A stretch of DNA of 64,000 nt from Lytechinus variegatus (taxonomy: Eukaryota > Echinodermata > Echinoidea > Temnopleuroida > Toxopneustidae). Made by a program: the position numbers and the translations under genes. Below are positions 14,406 through 24,516 of this stretch, one piece after another (the first letter of the stretch is position 1; the number at the start of each line of letters is the position of its first letter). Where the stretch lies: contig NC_054746.1 in the NCBI RefSeq assembly GCF_018143015.1, positions 24,380,464-24,444,463 of the forward strand, in the 5' to 3' direction. The notes under the pieces were generated by a model. The model saw nothing but the letters and a program-made list of their open reading frames with translations. It did no database searches and was not told the origin of the DNA.

Positions 14406-16072
14406 TGTGTGTGTGTGGTGTGGGTGGGTGTTTTGTACGATCGAGCGCCTTTGGAACATTAATGATTTTGCCCCCCCAATCTGAAAAATGGATCGACGCC
14501 CCTGATGAGAATGAATGTGATCATAATGAGTATGATGTAGATGATGTTGGTTGTAGTGAGGAGGGGGATATGGCTGATGATTATTATAAGGGTGATGGTG
14601 ACGTGAAGAGGGGGAGGAGAGGAGATGATGCAGATGAAGATGATGTTTAGGATTATGATATTGATATTGATAATGAGTTTAAAACCAAAACTTTTACATC
14701 AGTGTAATAGAAATAATGTATTATACTTAATCCACAGTGACAGCTGACACTGGCAAAAAGGACGACCACAAACAATAACATACCAAACTTCCACCAAAAC
14801 ACATTTGAAATATAACTGATATTGTTTACTTGTATGAATTATGTATATGATTCCTTTTGCAGGCAATATCCTGTCATTATGCATCATCAAACTGCCATTA
14901 CATTGATGTTGAAGGAACAACACAGGCCAATATGGCAAATGAAGTTCATGAGCTTGTGAAGAAGAGATTGGGAGAAGAAGTAGAAGTAGATATCAAGGTC
15001 AGTTCTACTCATATTTCATAAAACTTGATAAATTTTACTTTTTCTAGTTATTGAATCTCATGTGAAGTGAATAATCTGAACCTTAACCTGCTTGAATACA
15101 TTGGCATATTATTTGCCTATGAAAAAATAATGTTTATTATGTGATATCATATTCATCATTATTAATATGATATTTTCTTCAGCCTATTAATGAAATTGAA
15201 GTGGTTGGTAACTGTCACTTTTAAAGATTAAGGAATATAGTTGCAGGGAACACTGATTTAATTATGAAGTCTGTAAAACCAAGGTTAATTTCATATTTCA
15301 TATTTTCAAATTCATTTATATCACATCTCATAATAACAGGGTACAATACATAGTGAGTTAATGCAATATATTAAAAACAACAAATTTAGACCAAAAATAA
15401 CAACAAATAAAAAGAGAGTATTGAATGGGATGTGAGGGAGTAACAAAAAGCCATTGGCCTATCTAGGCTACTCCCTTTTTACATCCATTACTGATAGTAA
15501 AACAAAACAACATCTTCCAATCAACTTTCGAGATTGAAAAACAAAGATCTCAAAATCAAACCAAATTCGTAGACTTGTAGAAAAAAAACAATTATCACCA
15601 TATTGTTGTAGGCCTGTATCTGGTTTATTGACCAGAACTAAATTGACTTGATTTTTTTGCTTTCAATATTGAATGAAAGACATTACATGACTCCACATCC
15701 ATTGTGCAGAATTTGTCATTACCTACATGTATGTATGAAAAAAAGTAAGTGTGATGTCACTCTTGTACTTTTTTTTATTCTCCATTTCCCCAAGTTTACT
15801 GTAGTATTTTTATGCCTTTTTAAATCATCAAAAATTTTCAGTTTCTCTGTTTTGTGATAAACTTTAAATGTGTAATGTTTTGCTTCAAATGGTGGAAACA
15901 AAATTTCCCTAAAAGAAATATAATACCATGAGCAGAATATGCTTTATTACTGCTAAATGCTGTTGATTTTGTGTGTAATTAAGAATAAAGAATATTTGTG
16001 ATTTTATCCAAAACTCAGGACATATGGTGCATCAAAGGAAGACTAGTCAAAGGAGAACGTATCAGCTTGTGA
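2028..16072 (+). CDS. PHYH: Phytanoyl-CoA 2-hydroxylase, peroxisomal, complete 8-exon gene
   Basis: The enzyme is an Fe(II)/2-oxoglutarate dioxygenase that 2-hydroxylates phytanoyl-CoA in the peroxisome, the first step of alpha-oxidation of 3-methyl-branched fatty acids. I joined exons 2028-2111, 5961-6130, 9100-9259, 9653-9734, 11733-11914, 13227-13376, 14863-14997 and 16019-16072, each with AG/GT borders and matching phase. The product is 338 residues, the length I recall for the human enzyme. Visible are a PTS2 signal RLNVFNRHL (residues 13-21), the iron ligands H175 and D177 in HPMHQD, H264 in LLLHGSG, and the 2-oxoglutarate arginine R275 in NGFRK. The start was chosen because it has a good context (CAAAGATGG) and gives the PTS2. 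A possible AATAAA lies at 16136-16141. Introns 3 and 7 show no repeats I can name. The family assignment is firm; expression is unknown. Confidence 0.95.
2330..3010. repeat. Dispersed repeat in PHYH intron 1, inverted partner at 26040-26400
   Basis: Segments such as ACTTTCCACCAATAGAGGGC (2800-2819) and TGTGGCAAAATAAGGTTG recur in reverse complement at about 26065-26345 near stonin exon 1, along with AACCTTGTTC words. Both copies lack coding potential. The repeat family was not identified. Confidence 0.5.
3350..4365. repeat. Composite repeat with GGGCACTAGTATTCAACC ends
   Basis: GGGCACTAGTATTCAACCC (about 3349-3367) reappears inverted twice near 4310-4357 (GGTTGAATACTAGTGCC). The fold-back MITE at 3431-4018 sits inside. 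This suggests an older element that received a younger insertion. Element type and target site are unclear. Confidence 0.4.
3431..4018. mobile_element. Fold-back MITE, AGGTCAAGTCCACC family, copy 2
   Basis: Flanked by TTAA on both sides (3427-3430 and 4019-4022). Ends are AGGTCAAGTCCACC and GGTGGACTTGTCC. The arms, roughly 220 bp each, are close inverse repeats (for example AATCGGATGTAAAATAAGAA against its complement near 3920). This is the best preserved copy. It is non-coding and probably mobilised in trans. Confidence 0.8.
5170..5310 (-). pseudogene. LINE reverse-transcriptase C-terminal fragment, degenerate
   Basis: On the minus strand one frame reads [13 protein letters not shown] and a shifted frame reads [22 protein letters not shown], then a stop. 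The pattern WN-LP-IR-S-FK-LKT-LF is the usual C-terminus of CR1/L2-like non-LTR reverse transcriptases. The frame change marks it as dead. Only the tail is present, as expected for 5'-truncated LINE copies. It sits in PHYH intron 1 and has no role in the gene. Confidence 0.5.
5961..6130 (+). CDS. PHYH: PHYH exon 2
   Basis: Encodes residues 29-84 plus two bases of R85, between acceptor TTATTTCCAG and donor GTAAGG. It contains the family words [18 protein letters not shown] near the start of the dioxygenase fold. Confidence 0.92.
6636..8427. mobile_element. Palindromic TA-flanked element, mariner/Tc1-like ends
   Basis: Left end CAGTGCATCCAAAAAAAACT follows TA (6634-6635). The right end is its inverse and precedes TA (8428-8429). 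Inverted arms continue inward for at least 200 bp (CTTTTGAAATGGCTGCCAAA against TTTGGCAGCCATCTTAAAAG), and shorter inverted segments recur towards the centre. No transposase frame is seen, so it is a non-autonomous element inside PHYH intron 2. The TA duplication points to the Tc1/mariner group. Confidence 0.75.
9100..9259 (+). CDS. PHYH: PHYH exon 3
   Basis: Encodes the end of R85 and residues 86-138 (KEFDKIC...[12 protein letters not shown]...CLPE), between acceptor TTTATACAG and donor GTGAAT. It matches the helical N-terminal part of the PHYH fold (EFEKIC, VQDFQ in the human protein, recalled). Confidence 0.92.
9653..9734 (+). CDS. PHYH: PHYH exon 4
   Basis: Encodes residues 139-165 plus one base of G166, between acceptor TTGTTTCAG and donor GTGAGT. 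The words [20 protein letters not shown] are almost invariant in animal PHYH and leave little doubt about the family. Confidence 0.95.
10256..10901. mobile_element. TTAA-flanked non-autonomous element, piggyBac-like
   Basis: TTAA at 10252-10255 and 10902-10905 flanks ends CCCTTAAAGGACTGGG and its inverse (one mismatch in 16). Just inside lie G/C blocks (GGGGGCATGATGGCCCCC left, GGGGGCCCATGACTGCCCCC right). No transposase is encoded. CCCT after TTAA is typical of piggyBac termini. It lies in PHYH intron 4. Confidence 0.75.
11733..11914 (+). CDS. PHYH: PHYH exon 5, iron-binding HxD
   Basis: Encodes the end of G166 and residues 167-226. HPMHQD gives iron ligands H175 and D177 of the HxD facial triad. 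[20 protein letters not shown] and DYPKWE follow, as expected for the double-stranded beta-helix. Acceptor TTTCCCATAG, donor GTATGC. Confidence 0.95.
12122..12873. mobile_element. Second TTAA-flanked element, piggyBac-like
   Basis: TTAA at 12118-12121 and 12874-12877 flanks CCCTTATTTACC and an inverse CCCTAACTTACG-like end. GGGAGGGGGC/GCCCCTCCCCC lies inside the left end and a run of C inside the right. It lies in PHYH intron 5 and is non-coding. Its layout resembles 10256-10901, so the two may be related. Confidence 0.65.
13227..13376 (+). CDS. PHYH: PHYH exon 6, third iron ligand and 2-oxoglutarate arginine
   Basis: Encodes residues 227-276. H264 in LLLHGSG completes the iron site and R275 in GFRK should bind the 2-oxoglutarate carboxylate. 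The intron acceptor is an unusual TTTTTGTGAAG with a weak 3' end. The donor GTATAC is followed within about 30 bases by a long GAT microsatellite. Confidence 0.94.
13406..13560 (+). repeat. (GAT)n microsatellite next to PHYH exon 6
   Basis: Dense GAT trinucleotides begin about 30 bases after the exon 6 donor. A hAT-like element interrupts them, and they resume at 14505-14650. Apparent Asp-rich, Met-rich and Ile-rich open frames here come from the repeat. Confidence 0.85.
13569..14504. mobile_element. hAT-like non-autonomous element with perfect 8-bp TSD
   Basis: ATGAGAAT at 13561-13568 is repeated at 14505-14512. Ends are CAGAGGCGTCGATCC and the inverse of CAGGGGCGTCGATCC. Inside are G/C runs, about four units of a roughly 108-bp repeat carrying AGCTCGCGCTTCGCGCTCGC (13788, 14000, a diverged unit near 14106, 14223) and an AT microsatellite. 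An 8-bp duplication and CAG ends fit the hAT superfamily. No transposase is present. Confidence 0.85.
14283..14402. repeat. (AT)n microsatellite
   Basis: About 120 bases of almost pure AT dinucleotide inside the hAT-like element, followed by a short GTGT/GGGTG stretch. The Tyr/Ile open frames here are not genes. Confidence 0.9.
14863..14997 (+). CDS. PHYH: PHYH exon 7
   Basis: Encodes residues 277-321 ([19 protein letters not shown]...DIK), between acceptor TTCCTTTTGCAG and donor GTCAGT. It matches the conserved AISCHFAS...CHYIDV stretch of the family. Confidence 0.94.
16019..16072 (+). CDS. PHYH: PHYH exon 8, C-terminus
   Basis: Encodes residues 322-338 and the stop. The tail LVKGERISL resembles the human end LVKGERTNL (recalled). 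It is not a PTS1 tripeptide, which fits import through the PTS2 in exon 1. Confidence 0.93.
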   Translation, partial: DIWCIKGRLVKGERISL

Positions 16073-18937
16073 ACCAAGACAAGGTATGATCAACAACAAT
16101 GAAGAATTTAATTTTAGATACTGGATATGACAGGAAATAAACTGATTGAGCAGCTAGGAAAACAATATTGCTTTTCATGTACAACTTTACTTGTCACTCC
16201 TCTAATATGCTTCTAGTCTTCAGGCCAGAATCTTTGTTGTCATACGTGATTGGTTCAAGTCGCGGTTGGGTCCATGCTTATTTCCATTTGAATGATGTTT
16301 AAGAATGCTGATTGTATTATGTATACTGATGTACTTTATTTTGTCTTACTATTATCCTCACCAGGGTGGAAATTCTATGGCTATGTCAAGTTGCTCCATG
16401 CAAATAAAGATTGGACACTGTTTGAAGTTAATAGTCGAATATAACAACACTCAGAAATATAAATCCAGAAATGACGCTCCCTATTTGCCCTCGCTTTCTC
16501 GCTCAATGAATATTAAGATACGAAGCCAGCTGCAGATTGTGATTTTGGCTCTGAAAAATTAAGTATGAATAGCACTCCCAGAACCGCATCAGTGATCAGC
16601 GCTCTGAAACTGCGTTTGAAAATACTGATTCGGTCTTCGCAATGGAAGCATAAACACACCCTCAGATATCTTAACATTTCACATTTTCAGCTTTCCCGTC
16701 TACTTGTTAAACTTGGATTGTTGACATTCGATAGTGATTTTGGGTACATTTTCACCCATTCCCATTTTCCAGTAATTCAATAAAATACATTCTCATGTTG
16801 ATGATTACCGTAATGCTGGATTATATTGCTTGGCAATATTTTTATTATGGGAAGTAAATCACTATTCATTGACAAAAATGCTGCTCTGTATTGCTTTAAA
16901 CTAACGCAGAACTTCTTAACTTGGTACCCAAATGCCTTCTTTTGAAGGACAAGCACCGATAAAGACCTACTTTCATCCCCCCTTTCCCTGTTTTCACAGA
17001 ATTGTAGCTCACAGACTTGGCGATATATCATGTTATCAGCAGTATTTTGCTGGCGATAATTGACTAACATTGAAATCAAATATCAACCAGCACTACTTGA
17101 TTAATGTACTTATGTGTAACTTTGTAGATTATGTATTCACTTTCATTTTAAGCCTACTATCATTTGTGAGGGAAAAAAATGGTTATTACTACCTCTGTTA
17201 CTATATTCATGCATATATTACAGCACCATTTCATGTTAGGCCAAAATTAAGTAATTGTGTTCAGTTCAAATTCAAAGTTTCATTGTTTGATGATAATATA
17301 AAGTAGTCAAAATTACATTGTTGATTATTGAATTTAACTGTTAATGCATTCTACTACAATGTGACAGAGTCAATGTTATTCAGTTGCAAATATTTGAAGC
17401 ATTGTTGCTATCTCAAAAGACATCATCTTGGAGTATAACTCTTAGTACTAAATCAATTTCATTAGGTGTACATTTTCAAGCAAAACATGTTATTTACATT
17501 ATATTTGACAAACAATCTAATTGCATTTCAGGTTCTCTTTCTAGTCTTTAATTTGACTAATTCAAACCAATTTTCACAGTACTTTTTAACTTCAACCATA
17601 ACATAAAAAAATTAAGTCTACAATGTTGTTTAGATGGAAAATTTATTCACTGTAGTGTGTTAACTAAGCAGATTTTCAAGAAGTACATATAAGGTGCTTG
17701 AATGTTGTTTTATTGAAAGAAAATAAAATTATTCAAATGCTTTGTAGAGCAAATTAACAAGAAATGTGATAAATACCTTTGCAATGTGACAGTTAAGTGT
17801 TTGATCGATAACAGCTCTGAATATCAAATTTTTTGTGATTTTGATAGGAGTTTGCACAAACCTTTATTGACCTGTAACCTTTTCTTTTGTTTTTACAAAC
17901 TTATCACCACTTTAATGCACAATGAGAAAACAGGTGAATATACTGTATGTAATTTTGTTTATGTGAAATCAGTGCCATGAAACCTGGGTGTGTTCTGCAT
18001 GATGTTAGTGATACATGCTAACTTGCCACAATAATCAATGTGATGATGTGTATTTTATGGAATGTATATTTCAGCTTTCATGATTTTTATTATTATTGAG
18101 CTATGATGTTCAGAAAGTCTTATTACTGATTCAAATATGGATTTTGAATAATTTGTAAATACATATATTAGCAATATTTTAATGAATATATTGATAATAA
18201 AATTATATATGATCCATTCAACTAATATGACTAATATTGATGGTTTGTGTTTGATTTGCTTTTATTTAGGTTTAATTTCCAGCAGTCATGTTACTAGCTA
18301 TCTCAAAGAATTATTAATGATAGTAATGATTGCCTAGTACATTGACAGCTGTAAAATATGTTGTGGATTTTCACAGTTTTAAGAATTAGACATCACAAAC
18401 TAAGTTTTTGTTCTTTGAAGGAAATCATCTTATAATGTAAGCTATCAGAGATGGGTTTGAGGACATATTAATTCTTTGACATTGCTATGTTTCCGTGAAT
18501 GGCTAGTCCCCAGAGGGAGGCGAAAGTGTGTGGTGTGTCTCACACACACAGTCTTTGTGTATGAGAGTGAAGAGGAGGGTGGATGAGGCATGGGAGATCT
18601 TAGACTTGGGGGACATGAAGAGACTTTATAGAAGTGACAATCTAAAGAAAATCTGGTAAGAAGTTATCAAAACAATCAGAGAAAGAGAGGGGGGGGGGGG
18701 GGTGAATGCAAAGAGACACAGAGAGAACATACATGTAATTAATGACATTAATTTACTGTCAAAGTGAAACGATCTCACAACACCTGCAAGGGAAACAAAA
18801 AGAAATCGCCAGTAGTTTCTGTAAAGGTATGGTATTCTGAAAAAAAAACCTGCTAAGAAATTTTCATTTCATGCTAATATGATTCAACAAGTCCATCTTG
18901 TATTTTAAGTTGAAGAAGGGGCAGCATTTATGAAGGG
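16073..18937. other. PHYH 3' region and intergenic, no gene seen
   Basis: AT-rich sequence after the PHYH stop. A possible poly(A) signal AATAAA lies at 16136-16141. The open frames at 16305-16783 lack family resemblance, and their reading frames are not supported by splice sites in a gene context. A G run with GAGAGA occurs near 18680-18702. I see nothing else. Confidence 0.5.
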
Positions 18938-21879
18938 CAGTGTTGTAGTGCCTTCATGCTCGGCCTTGGCCTTAAGGCGCCGTAAGGCCTATTTTTTCAA
19001 AGCCTTGGCCTTGAACATTCAAGCCTTGGCCTTGAGAGGGCCTTGGCCTTGGCCTTGAGGATTTTGAGCCTTGAAATTTCAAGGCATTTTCAAGGCATTT
19101 TGTATTTTGTACTTTCATTTGTTTTATAAAAGTAATTATAAATGTTTCAATTGTTCTGTATATCTAATGACACTAAATACTACCAGTCAGCAGAAGCAGT
19201 AAGTGTACTTAGCAGTGCCATCAATTGCAATTATCATCACATAATTATGTAACAAAGAGAAGTGATGAAAATTAATATTTTTATTGGTAATATGATGTAA
19301 TCATGACTAATAAGGATAATGACAATATCAATAATAATGATAATAATTATGATTAGGATTATAGTCAGTGGCGTAACTACAGGGGGGGCACGTGCCCCCC
19401 CCCCCCCATCAGCTGACTAAAAAAAGGAGGAAAAGAGGGAGAAAGGGAGAGAAACGTAGTGGGAAAGAAGATATTAATGTTCATTATGTTATAATTATGT
19501 TATGTTACATTACATAAGAAACATTTTTTTTCATATAAATGAAACATAATTGGCTCAGGGCATATATGTCTTCATTGTTCCTGGTTCTCCCATTGTCTTT
19601 TTACCGAGATATATAATCCTGTTATACTAAAACCTCCCGTTTTCAAGTCAATATACACCAAACTACCAAATATATTTCCTCGCACTTCAAGTTATTCTTT
19701 TACATGTACAATAGTATGCTTCTTTTTCATGAATACTTTAAGTGATTGTCCCATTTTAAGGTCTTAATATAAAACATTTCCTGTCCGTGCTTACATTCGC
19801 AGTAGTGGATTGGTGAAAGATGTCTGCTCTCCATCAATTCCTAGAATGAGTCCTTAAAATGTCCCTTTTTCTGTTTTCTGATCTAAATATCAAAAATTTT
19901 CAGCTCGCGCTTCGCGCTCGCATCATTTGGTTAGTGAACTACGTAAGGTCTTCTTGAATTCCTACAAACAAGCCTTAAAATGCCCCTCTTCAGGTCCGAA
20001 TTTCCTAAATTTTCAGCTTGCGCTTCGCGCTCGCAAGATTTGATTAGTGAGATGGGTATGTTAATCATGATTACAAGTGCTTTATGTGCATGTTATGTGC
20101 ATGTAATTCTAACAAAATCAGCAAGCGTTTATTGGCACTCCCATTAAATGTATAATCTTAATAGATAAAAGATTCCTAAAATATAATCCTTAAAATCTTC
20201 CTGTTTGGGGTCAATATTTACAAAAATTTCAGTTCGTGCTTCGCGCTCGCATTATTTAGCGAGACAGGTACGTATCATGATTACAAAAGATTGATTGTAA
20301 TGTCCCTTTTTAGGTTTGAATATCAAAAATTTTAAGCTCGCGCTTCGCGCTCGCATTAATTGACTAGTGAGATACATGTCCGTTTATTGGCACTGTCCTT
20401 ATAAAAATATCTCTATTAGGTCAGTATACCTGGCAACTGGGCGCGCTTCGCGAGCTCACTAGGCAGTTCCAAGTTTTTGCTGGTGTCCCCCAATGCCGTG
20501 ACCCACGGTACGCCACTGATTATAGTGATTTTATGACAGGAATAATTCTGACAGATCTGACTGCAATTTTGAGAACAATTTTCATACTTAAAAAAAAGCT
20601 CACTCTAAAGAATGATAACAAGGTTGATTTCTATTCCATTAGGTTTTCCTTGTATTATTTTCTTTGACCAACAAGAATGTTTTAAGTCTTAATGATATTC
20701 TGAAAAGATTCGGTAAACTTGAACACAAACTTCAATTTCGTCATTTCCAAATGGGCTATGGCATCAATGGCATGATGAGCCAAAAGTTTTTGAGGGACCA
20801 AGCATGGCATACAGAGCAAAATTTTAGGTTTCAAAATCAACAAATTTTTGGATTGTGCTTGCATAAATTATTGTTAAGTAAGGTTCGCATTCAATTTACA
20901 CAAAAAAAATGCCTAGAATGTCTAGTTTTTAGGTCGGAATATTACAAATTTTTGAGCTCGCGCTTTGCGCTCGCATTTTATTAGTGAGTTATGTATCCTA
21001 TTTATGAGTCACCAAATGCAGTCCAGAACAGCTTCCTTTTGTGGTCAGTAAAAATTTCAGCTCGTGTTTTGTGCTCGCGTTAATTTGTTTAGTAAGATGC
21101 ACACCTTTTTCATGATTACAAAAACAGCTCGAAATATTTAAATTTCATTTCTTATTACATCTTATTACAACATCTCGCAAGGATGCCCTTTTAACAGTGA
21201 TTAGCACCATAATTGACCCAAAATCGAGTTTTACAACTTCAAAATTGATTTTTTTTTCAAAACCACTTGCTCGCTATGCTTTCTATAGCGGGAAATTAAA
21301 GCCTAAATCAAAATATCTGTCTTATCAATTAGAAATCACTTAAAAAAGCTTTGCTGAACTGCACCAAAATTCTCATTTTGACTTTGTAAGTGCATTTTTG
21401 GCTTTGACCCCCCCCCCAAAAAAAAAAAACACATTCTGCCTCCCCTGTACCAGGTAGAGGAGAAAGACATATGTTGAGAATGGGCATGCGAGGATCAGAT
21501 CACCTTGGTAACAATAATTATTGCAATGTGAATCGCCTAGAACAATAATTCAATGTTTTTATGTCTAAATCTATACATCATGAAATTATTTTCGTTTTAA
21601 ATGTACAAGGGTCAAAAATTTTGCTCGCTCACACCTTTCATACATTTGGTCCTGTGTGTCATGTATATGCCGCCTAAGCATTGTTGTCTATTTTTTTTCC
21701 ATATATTGTACAATTGAAATGCCTTGGCCTTGGCCTTGGCCTTGAGGTTTTCAGGCCTTGGCCTTGGCCTCGAGTTTCCATGCCTTGGCCTCAGCCTTGG
21801 TTATTGAAGCCTTGGCCTGGGTATTAAAGCCTTGGCCTTGGCCTTGGCCTTGGAGGTTTGAGCCTTGACTACAACACTG
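18938..21879. mobile_element. Outer hAT-like element with GCCTTGGCC repeats at both ends
   Basis: Ends CAGTGTTGTAG and CTACAACACTG are exact inverses. The flanks share GAAGGG, but the 8-bp duplication is not clean. Just inside each end are 100-150 bases of GCCTTGGCCTTGAG-type direct repeats (18960-19090 and 21718-21870). The inner element at 19366-20518 is nested within. Further diverged CTCGCGCTTTGCGCTCGC units lie at 20954 and 21057. No transposase frame was recognised. Confidence 0.65.
19366..20518. mobile_element. Inner hAT-like element with perfect 8-bp TSD
   Basis: ATTATAGT at 19358-19365 is repeated at 20519-20526. Ends are CAGTGGCGTA and TACGCCACTG. Inside, a unit of about 108 bp is repeated, carrying the GC-rich motif near 19903, 20015, 20231 and 20334, plus a partial unit near 20438. 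It is non-coding. The target lies in the outer element at 18938-21879. Confidence 0.88.
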
Positions 21880-21904
21880 AGAAGGGTTAAGACATCTGTA
21901 TTGG

Positions 21905-22560
21905 CCATGTAATTCTTCCTTTTGGAAAAATTTCTTCTTGATTTTTTTTTCTTCATTTCTTGCTATCTTCCTTCCTACTCTTTTTAAATAAATTTTCTTC
22001 CTTTCTATTTTCTCTTTCTTTATCATGCTTTTAATTTTTTTTAATCTCTTCTTTCTGTATTTCTCTATTTTTCCTTCATTCCTTTTGTCTCTTTCATACA
22101 TTTGTCCCCTTTCCCATCCTACCTTCTTTCTTGCTGTCTTGCTTAATTGCTTCTTCCCCCTCTCCATTTTCCTTTCGGTTTTTTTCTTCATTTCTTTCTT
22201 CCCACCCTCATTCTTTCTTGCTCCTTTCCCCTTTTCTTCATTCCTGCATTCATTCTTATATATCCCATTTTGCTTTCTTTATTTCGCTTTTGCTCTTTCT
22301 TTTTCTTCATTCTTTCATCACTTGAGGTTTCCCGAGTCAAGCCTTTTCTTCACCTTTCTTTCTCTTCAGTCTGATTAGCTTTCATTCACCCTTCCTATCT
22401 TCTTCTCATCCCTCCTTTCTTTCCTGCTTTCCCCTTTCTTTCCTTCATTCCCTTCTGTTTTCTTTCTTCATTTCTTTCTTTCTTCCTCCTTTCTTCATTC
22501 ATTCATTTCTTTCTTTCTTTCTTTCTTCCTTTCTTTCATTCTTTCTTTCTTCACTTTATT
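21905..22560. repeat. Long pyrimidine tract (CTTT, TTCC)
   Basis: About 650 bases with nearly all pyrimidines on the plus strand, in TTTC, TTCC and CATT units. The Lys/Arg-rich minus-strand frame at 21751-22191 and the Phe/Ser-rich plus-strand frames are translations of this tract. Such tracts can form triplex DNA, which is inference. Confidence 0.8.
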
Positions 22561-22609
22561 TTCTTGTTGTATTTACATCCAACTAGCAATTTTTTGGCTG
22601 CCGTCGCGT

Positions 22610-23480
22610 TGTGGGCAGGGGCGGTGGAACGTATTTTCGTTATGGGGTGGGACAAAGGCAAAAGGGGCACTTATATATTATTTTTACCATGAGATTATTA
22701 TCTGCGTGAAGTAGTTGAGTGTTTTGTAGTAATTAAGTTGGACGAAGCCTTATAGAAGTGATTTCTGATTGACAAGATATATTTTACTTTTACTTTTTTC
22801 CGTGAGAGAACTGAGCAAGCGAGAAATTTTTAATCTAAGGTAGTAAAACTTGTGAATCACGAGCACTGTTGGGCATTAATTTTTCATGTAATAAGACATG
22901 AAAATCAAACATTCCGAGCAGTTTTTGTAATCATGAAAATGATGTGTATTTAACTAAAGAATTAACGTGAGCGCGGAGCGCGAGCTGAAATTTTTAATCT
23001 ACTGACCAGAAAAGGAACCTGCTAATACTGCATTTAGTAGGATACACATCTTACCAATCGAATCATGCGGGCCTGATGCGCGAGCTAAACATTTGTGATA
23101 TTTCAACCTGAGAACTGGACATTCTAAGTATTTTTTTTTTACCAGGAACAGAATGAGTACCTTACTAAACAATCATTGATGCGAGCGCAAAACGCGAGCC
23201 AAAAAATTTGAGACATTCCAACCTGAAAATGGGACATTCGAATCATTTTTATAACCAGGAACTGAGTAGGCTTACTATAGCTACTAAACAAATATTATTG
23301 ATGCGAGCGCAAAGCGGGAGCCCAAAAAAATATGATTTTCTAGATTAAAATGCATTATCTTTTACTTCAATAGGGTATTTCAGTTTGAAAATAAGCACAC
23401 TTCACTTTGAAACTAGAGGGCATTTAAAAAAAGGATTTTTTTCCCTACGGAAATTTTTGCCCCCCTCCCCAGTATCTTAT
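22610..23480. mobile_element. Probable hAT-like element, reverse orientation of the GC-motif array
   Basis: It begins near CAGGGGCGGTGG (22617) and ends near a CCCCCCTCCCC run (23460-23470). It carries the motif family inverted: GAGCGCGGAGCGCGAGCT near 22972, GCGAGCGCAAAACGCGAGCC near 23180 and a GCGAGCGCAAAGCGGGAGCC near 23302, about 105-120 bp apart. The ends and target duplication could not be fixed, so the boundaries are approximate. Confidence 0.5.
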
Positions 23481-23639
23481 GTCGGAGAATATAGTTCGAT
23501 TTATATTTCTAACATTTCTCCTATACGGCGGCCGTACTGCGCCGAGTGAAAAACAGTCGTGTTATTCATTTTTATTCAAACCACCGATGTGTAGCTGGTA
23601 CAAAAAAAAATGTTAAAACGCTTTTCGACTCGCCGTATA

Positions 23640-24516
23640 GGGGAAGGCGGGGTAAGTTGAGCATAGGGGCAAGTTGAGCCACTCAGCCACCAGCCCCAGG
23701 CCAATAATGAATGAGTCAGACATTGTGGTGGTATCATGTATTGATGACCCAAAGCATAACCCCTAACCCCACCACATTGTTTCAACTTTGAAACAAAAAG
23801 TAGTTTTTTAGAGGGAAAAACATGAATTTCAGCCAAAAAAGTAAAAAAGAGTGTGAAATAGATAAGTGCTTTATAAACACACACGTCTTTAAATATAATA
23901 AAGACATGAGAACAACATTATTAGTCCAGGTATGGATCTTCATTCTTGTCATAGTCTTTTATATGATGGATGCATAATAAATGCGTGCATGGATACAAAA
24001 TTATCACACTAAGTTCAGACTGGGGTAAGTTGAGCCAAACAGCATGGGGCAAGTTGAGCCATGGTAATTCCTATGGTAATGTATCTTAAAAAACAAACAA
24101 ACCGTAAAAATCGATTGAAATGCTGGCTGAAAGGAGCAAATGTACATGACTGCTCTTTTCCTTTTAAAGGATGTTAGTATTTATAGAGAATTAGCAAGTG
24201 AAAAGTCTTTAAACAAAAAAAATGACATGCTGGTTCTCCCCTCATACATTTTTTACATAGTTTTTGTGGCTCAACTTACCCCAGAAGGTGGCTCAAACTT
24301 ATCCCATATATGGGGCAAGTTGAGCGAGCCATTTGACATCGTTTTTTTCAAAGGTCACGATGACTTTCAGTGTGGGGATAGAAAGTTATATATAGGTGGA
24401 AAATATTTCAGAAGAATTAAATTTCAAGGCAAGGTACTTATTTCGACAAGATTATTAATCATATCAATTCTAACATGCAAAAAGCAAAAACTGTCACAAC
24501 TTACCCCGCCTTCCCC
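23640..24516 (+). mobile_element. GGGGCAAGTTGAGCC element, copy A
   Basis: Ends GGGGAAGGCGGGGTAAGTTG and the inverse CTTACCCCGCCTTCCCC lie between TA dinucleotides (23638-23639 and 24517-24518). Internal GGGGCAAGTTGAGCC words repeat. A second copy, inverted, lies at 28076-28933. No convincing protein is encoded. The TA flanks suggest a Tc1/mariner-type non-autonomous element. Confidence 0.75.

Noticed and set aside
14146..14650. Tyr/Ile-rich open frames
   Set aside because: They translate an AT microsatellite inside a transposon.
18540..18720. CACACACACA and GAGAGA-G run as a regulatory element
   Set aside because: Simple repeats with no gene start nearby; nothing else supports a function.
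21751..22378. Lys/Arg-rich minus frame and Phe/Ser-rich plus frames
   Set aside because: They arise from the long pyrimidine tract and GCCTTGGCC repeats.
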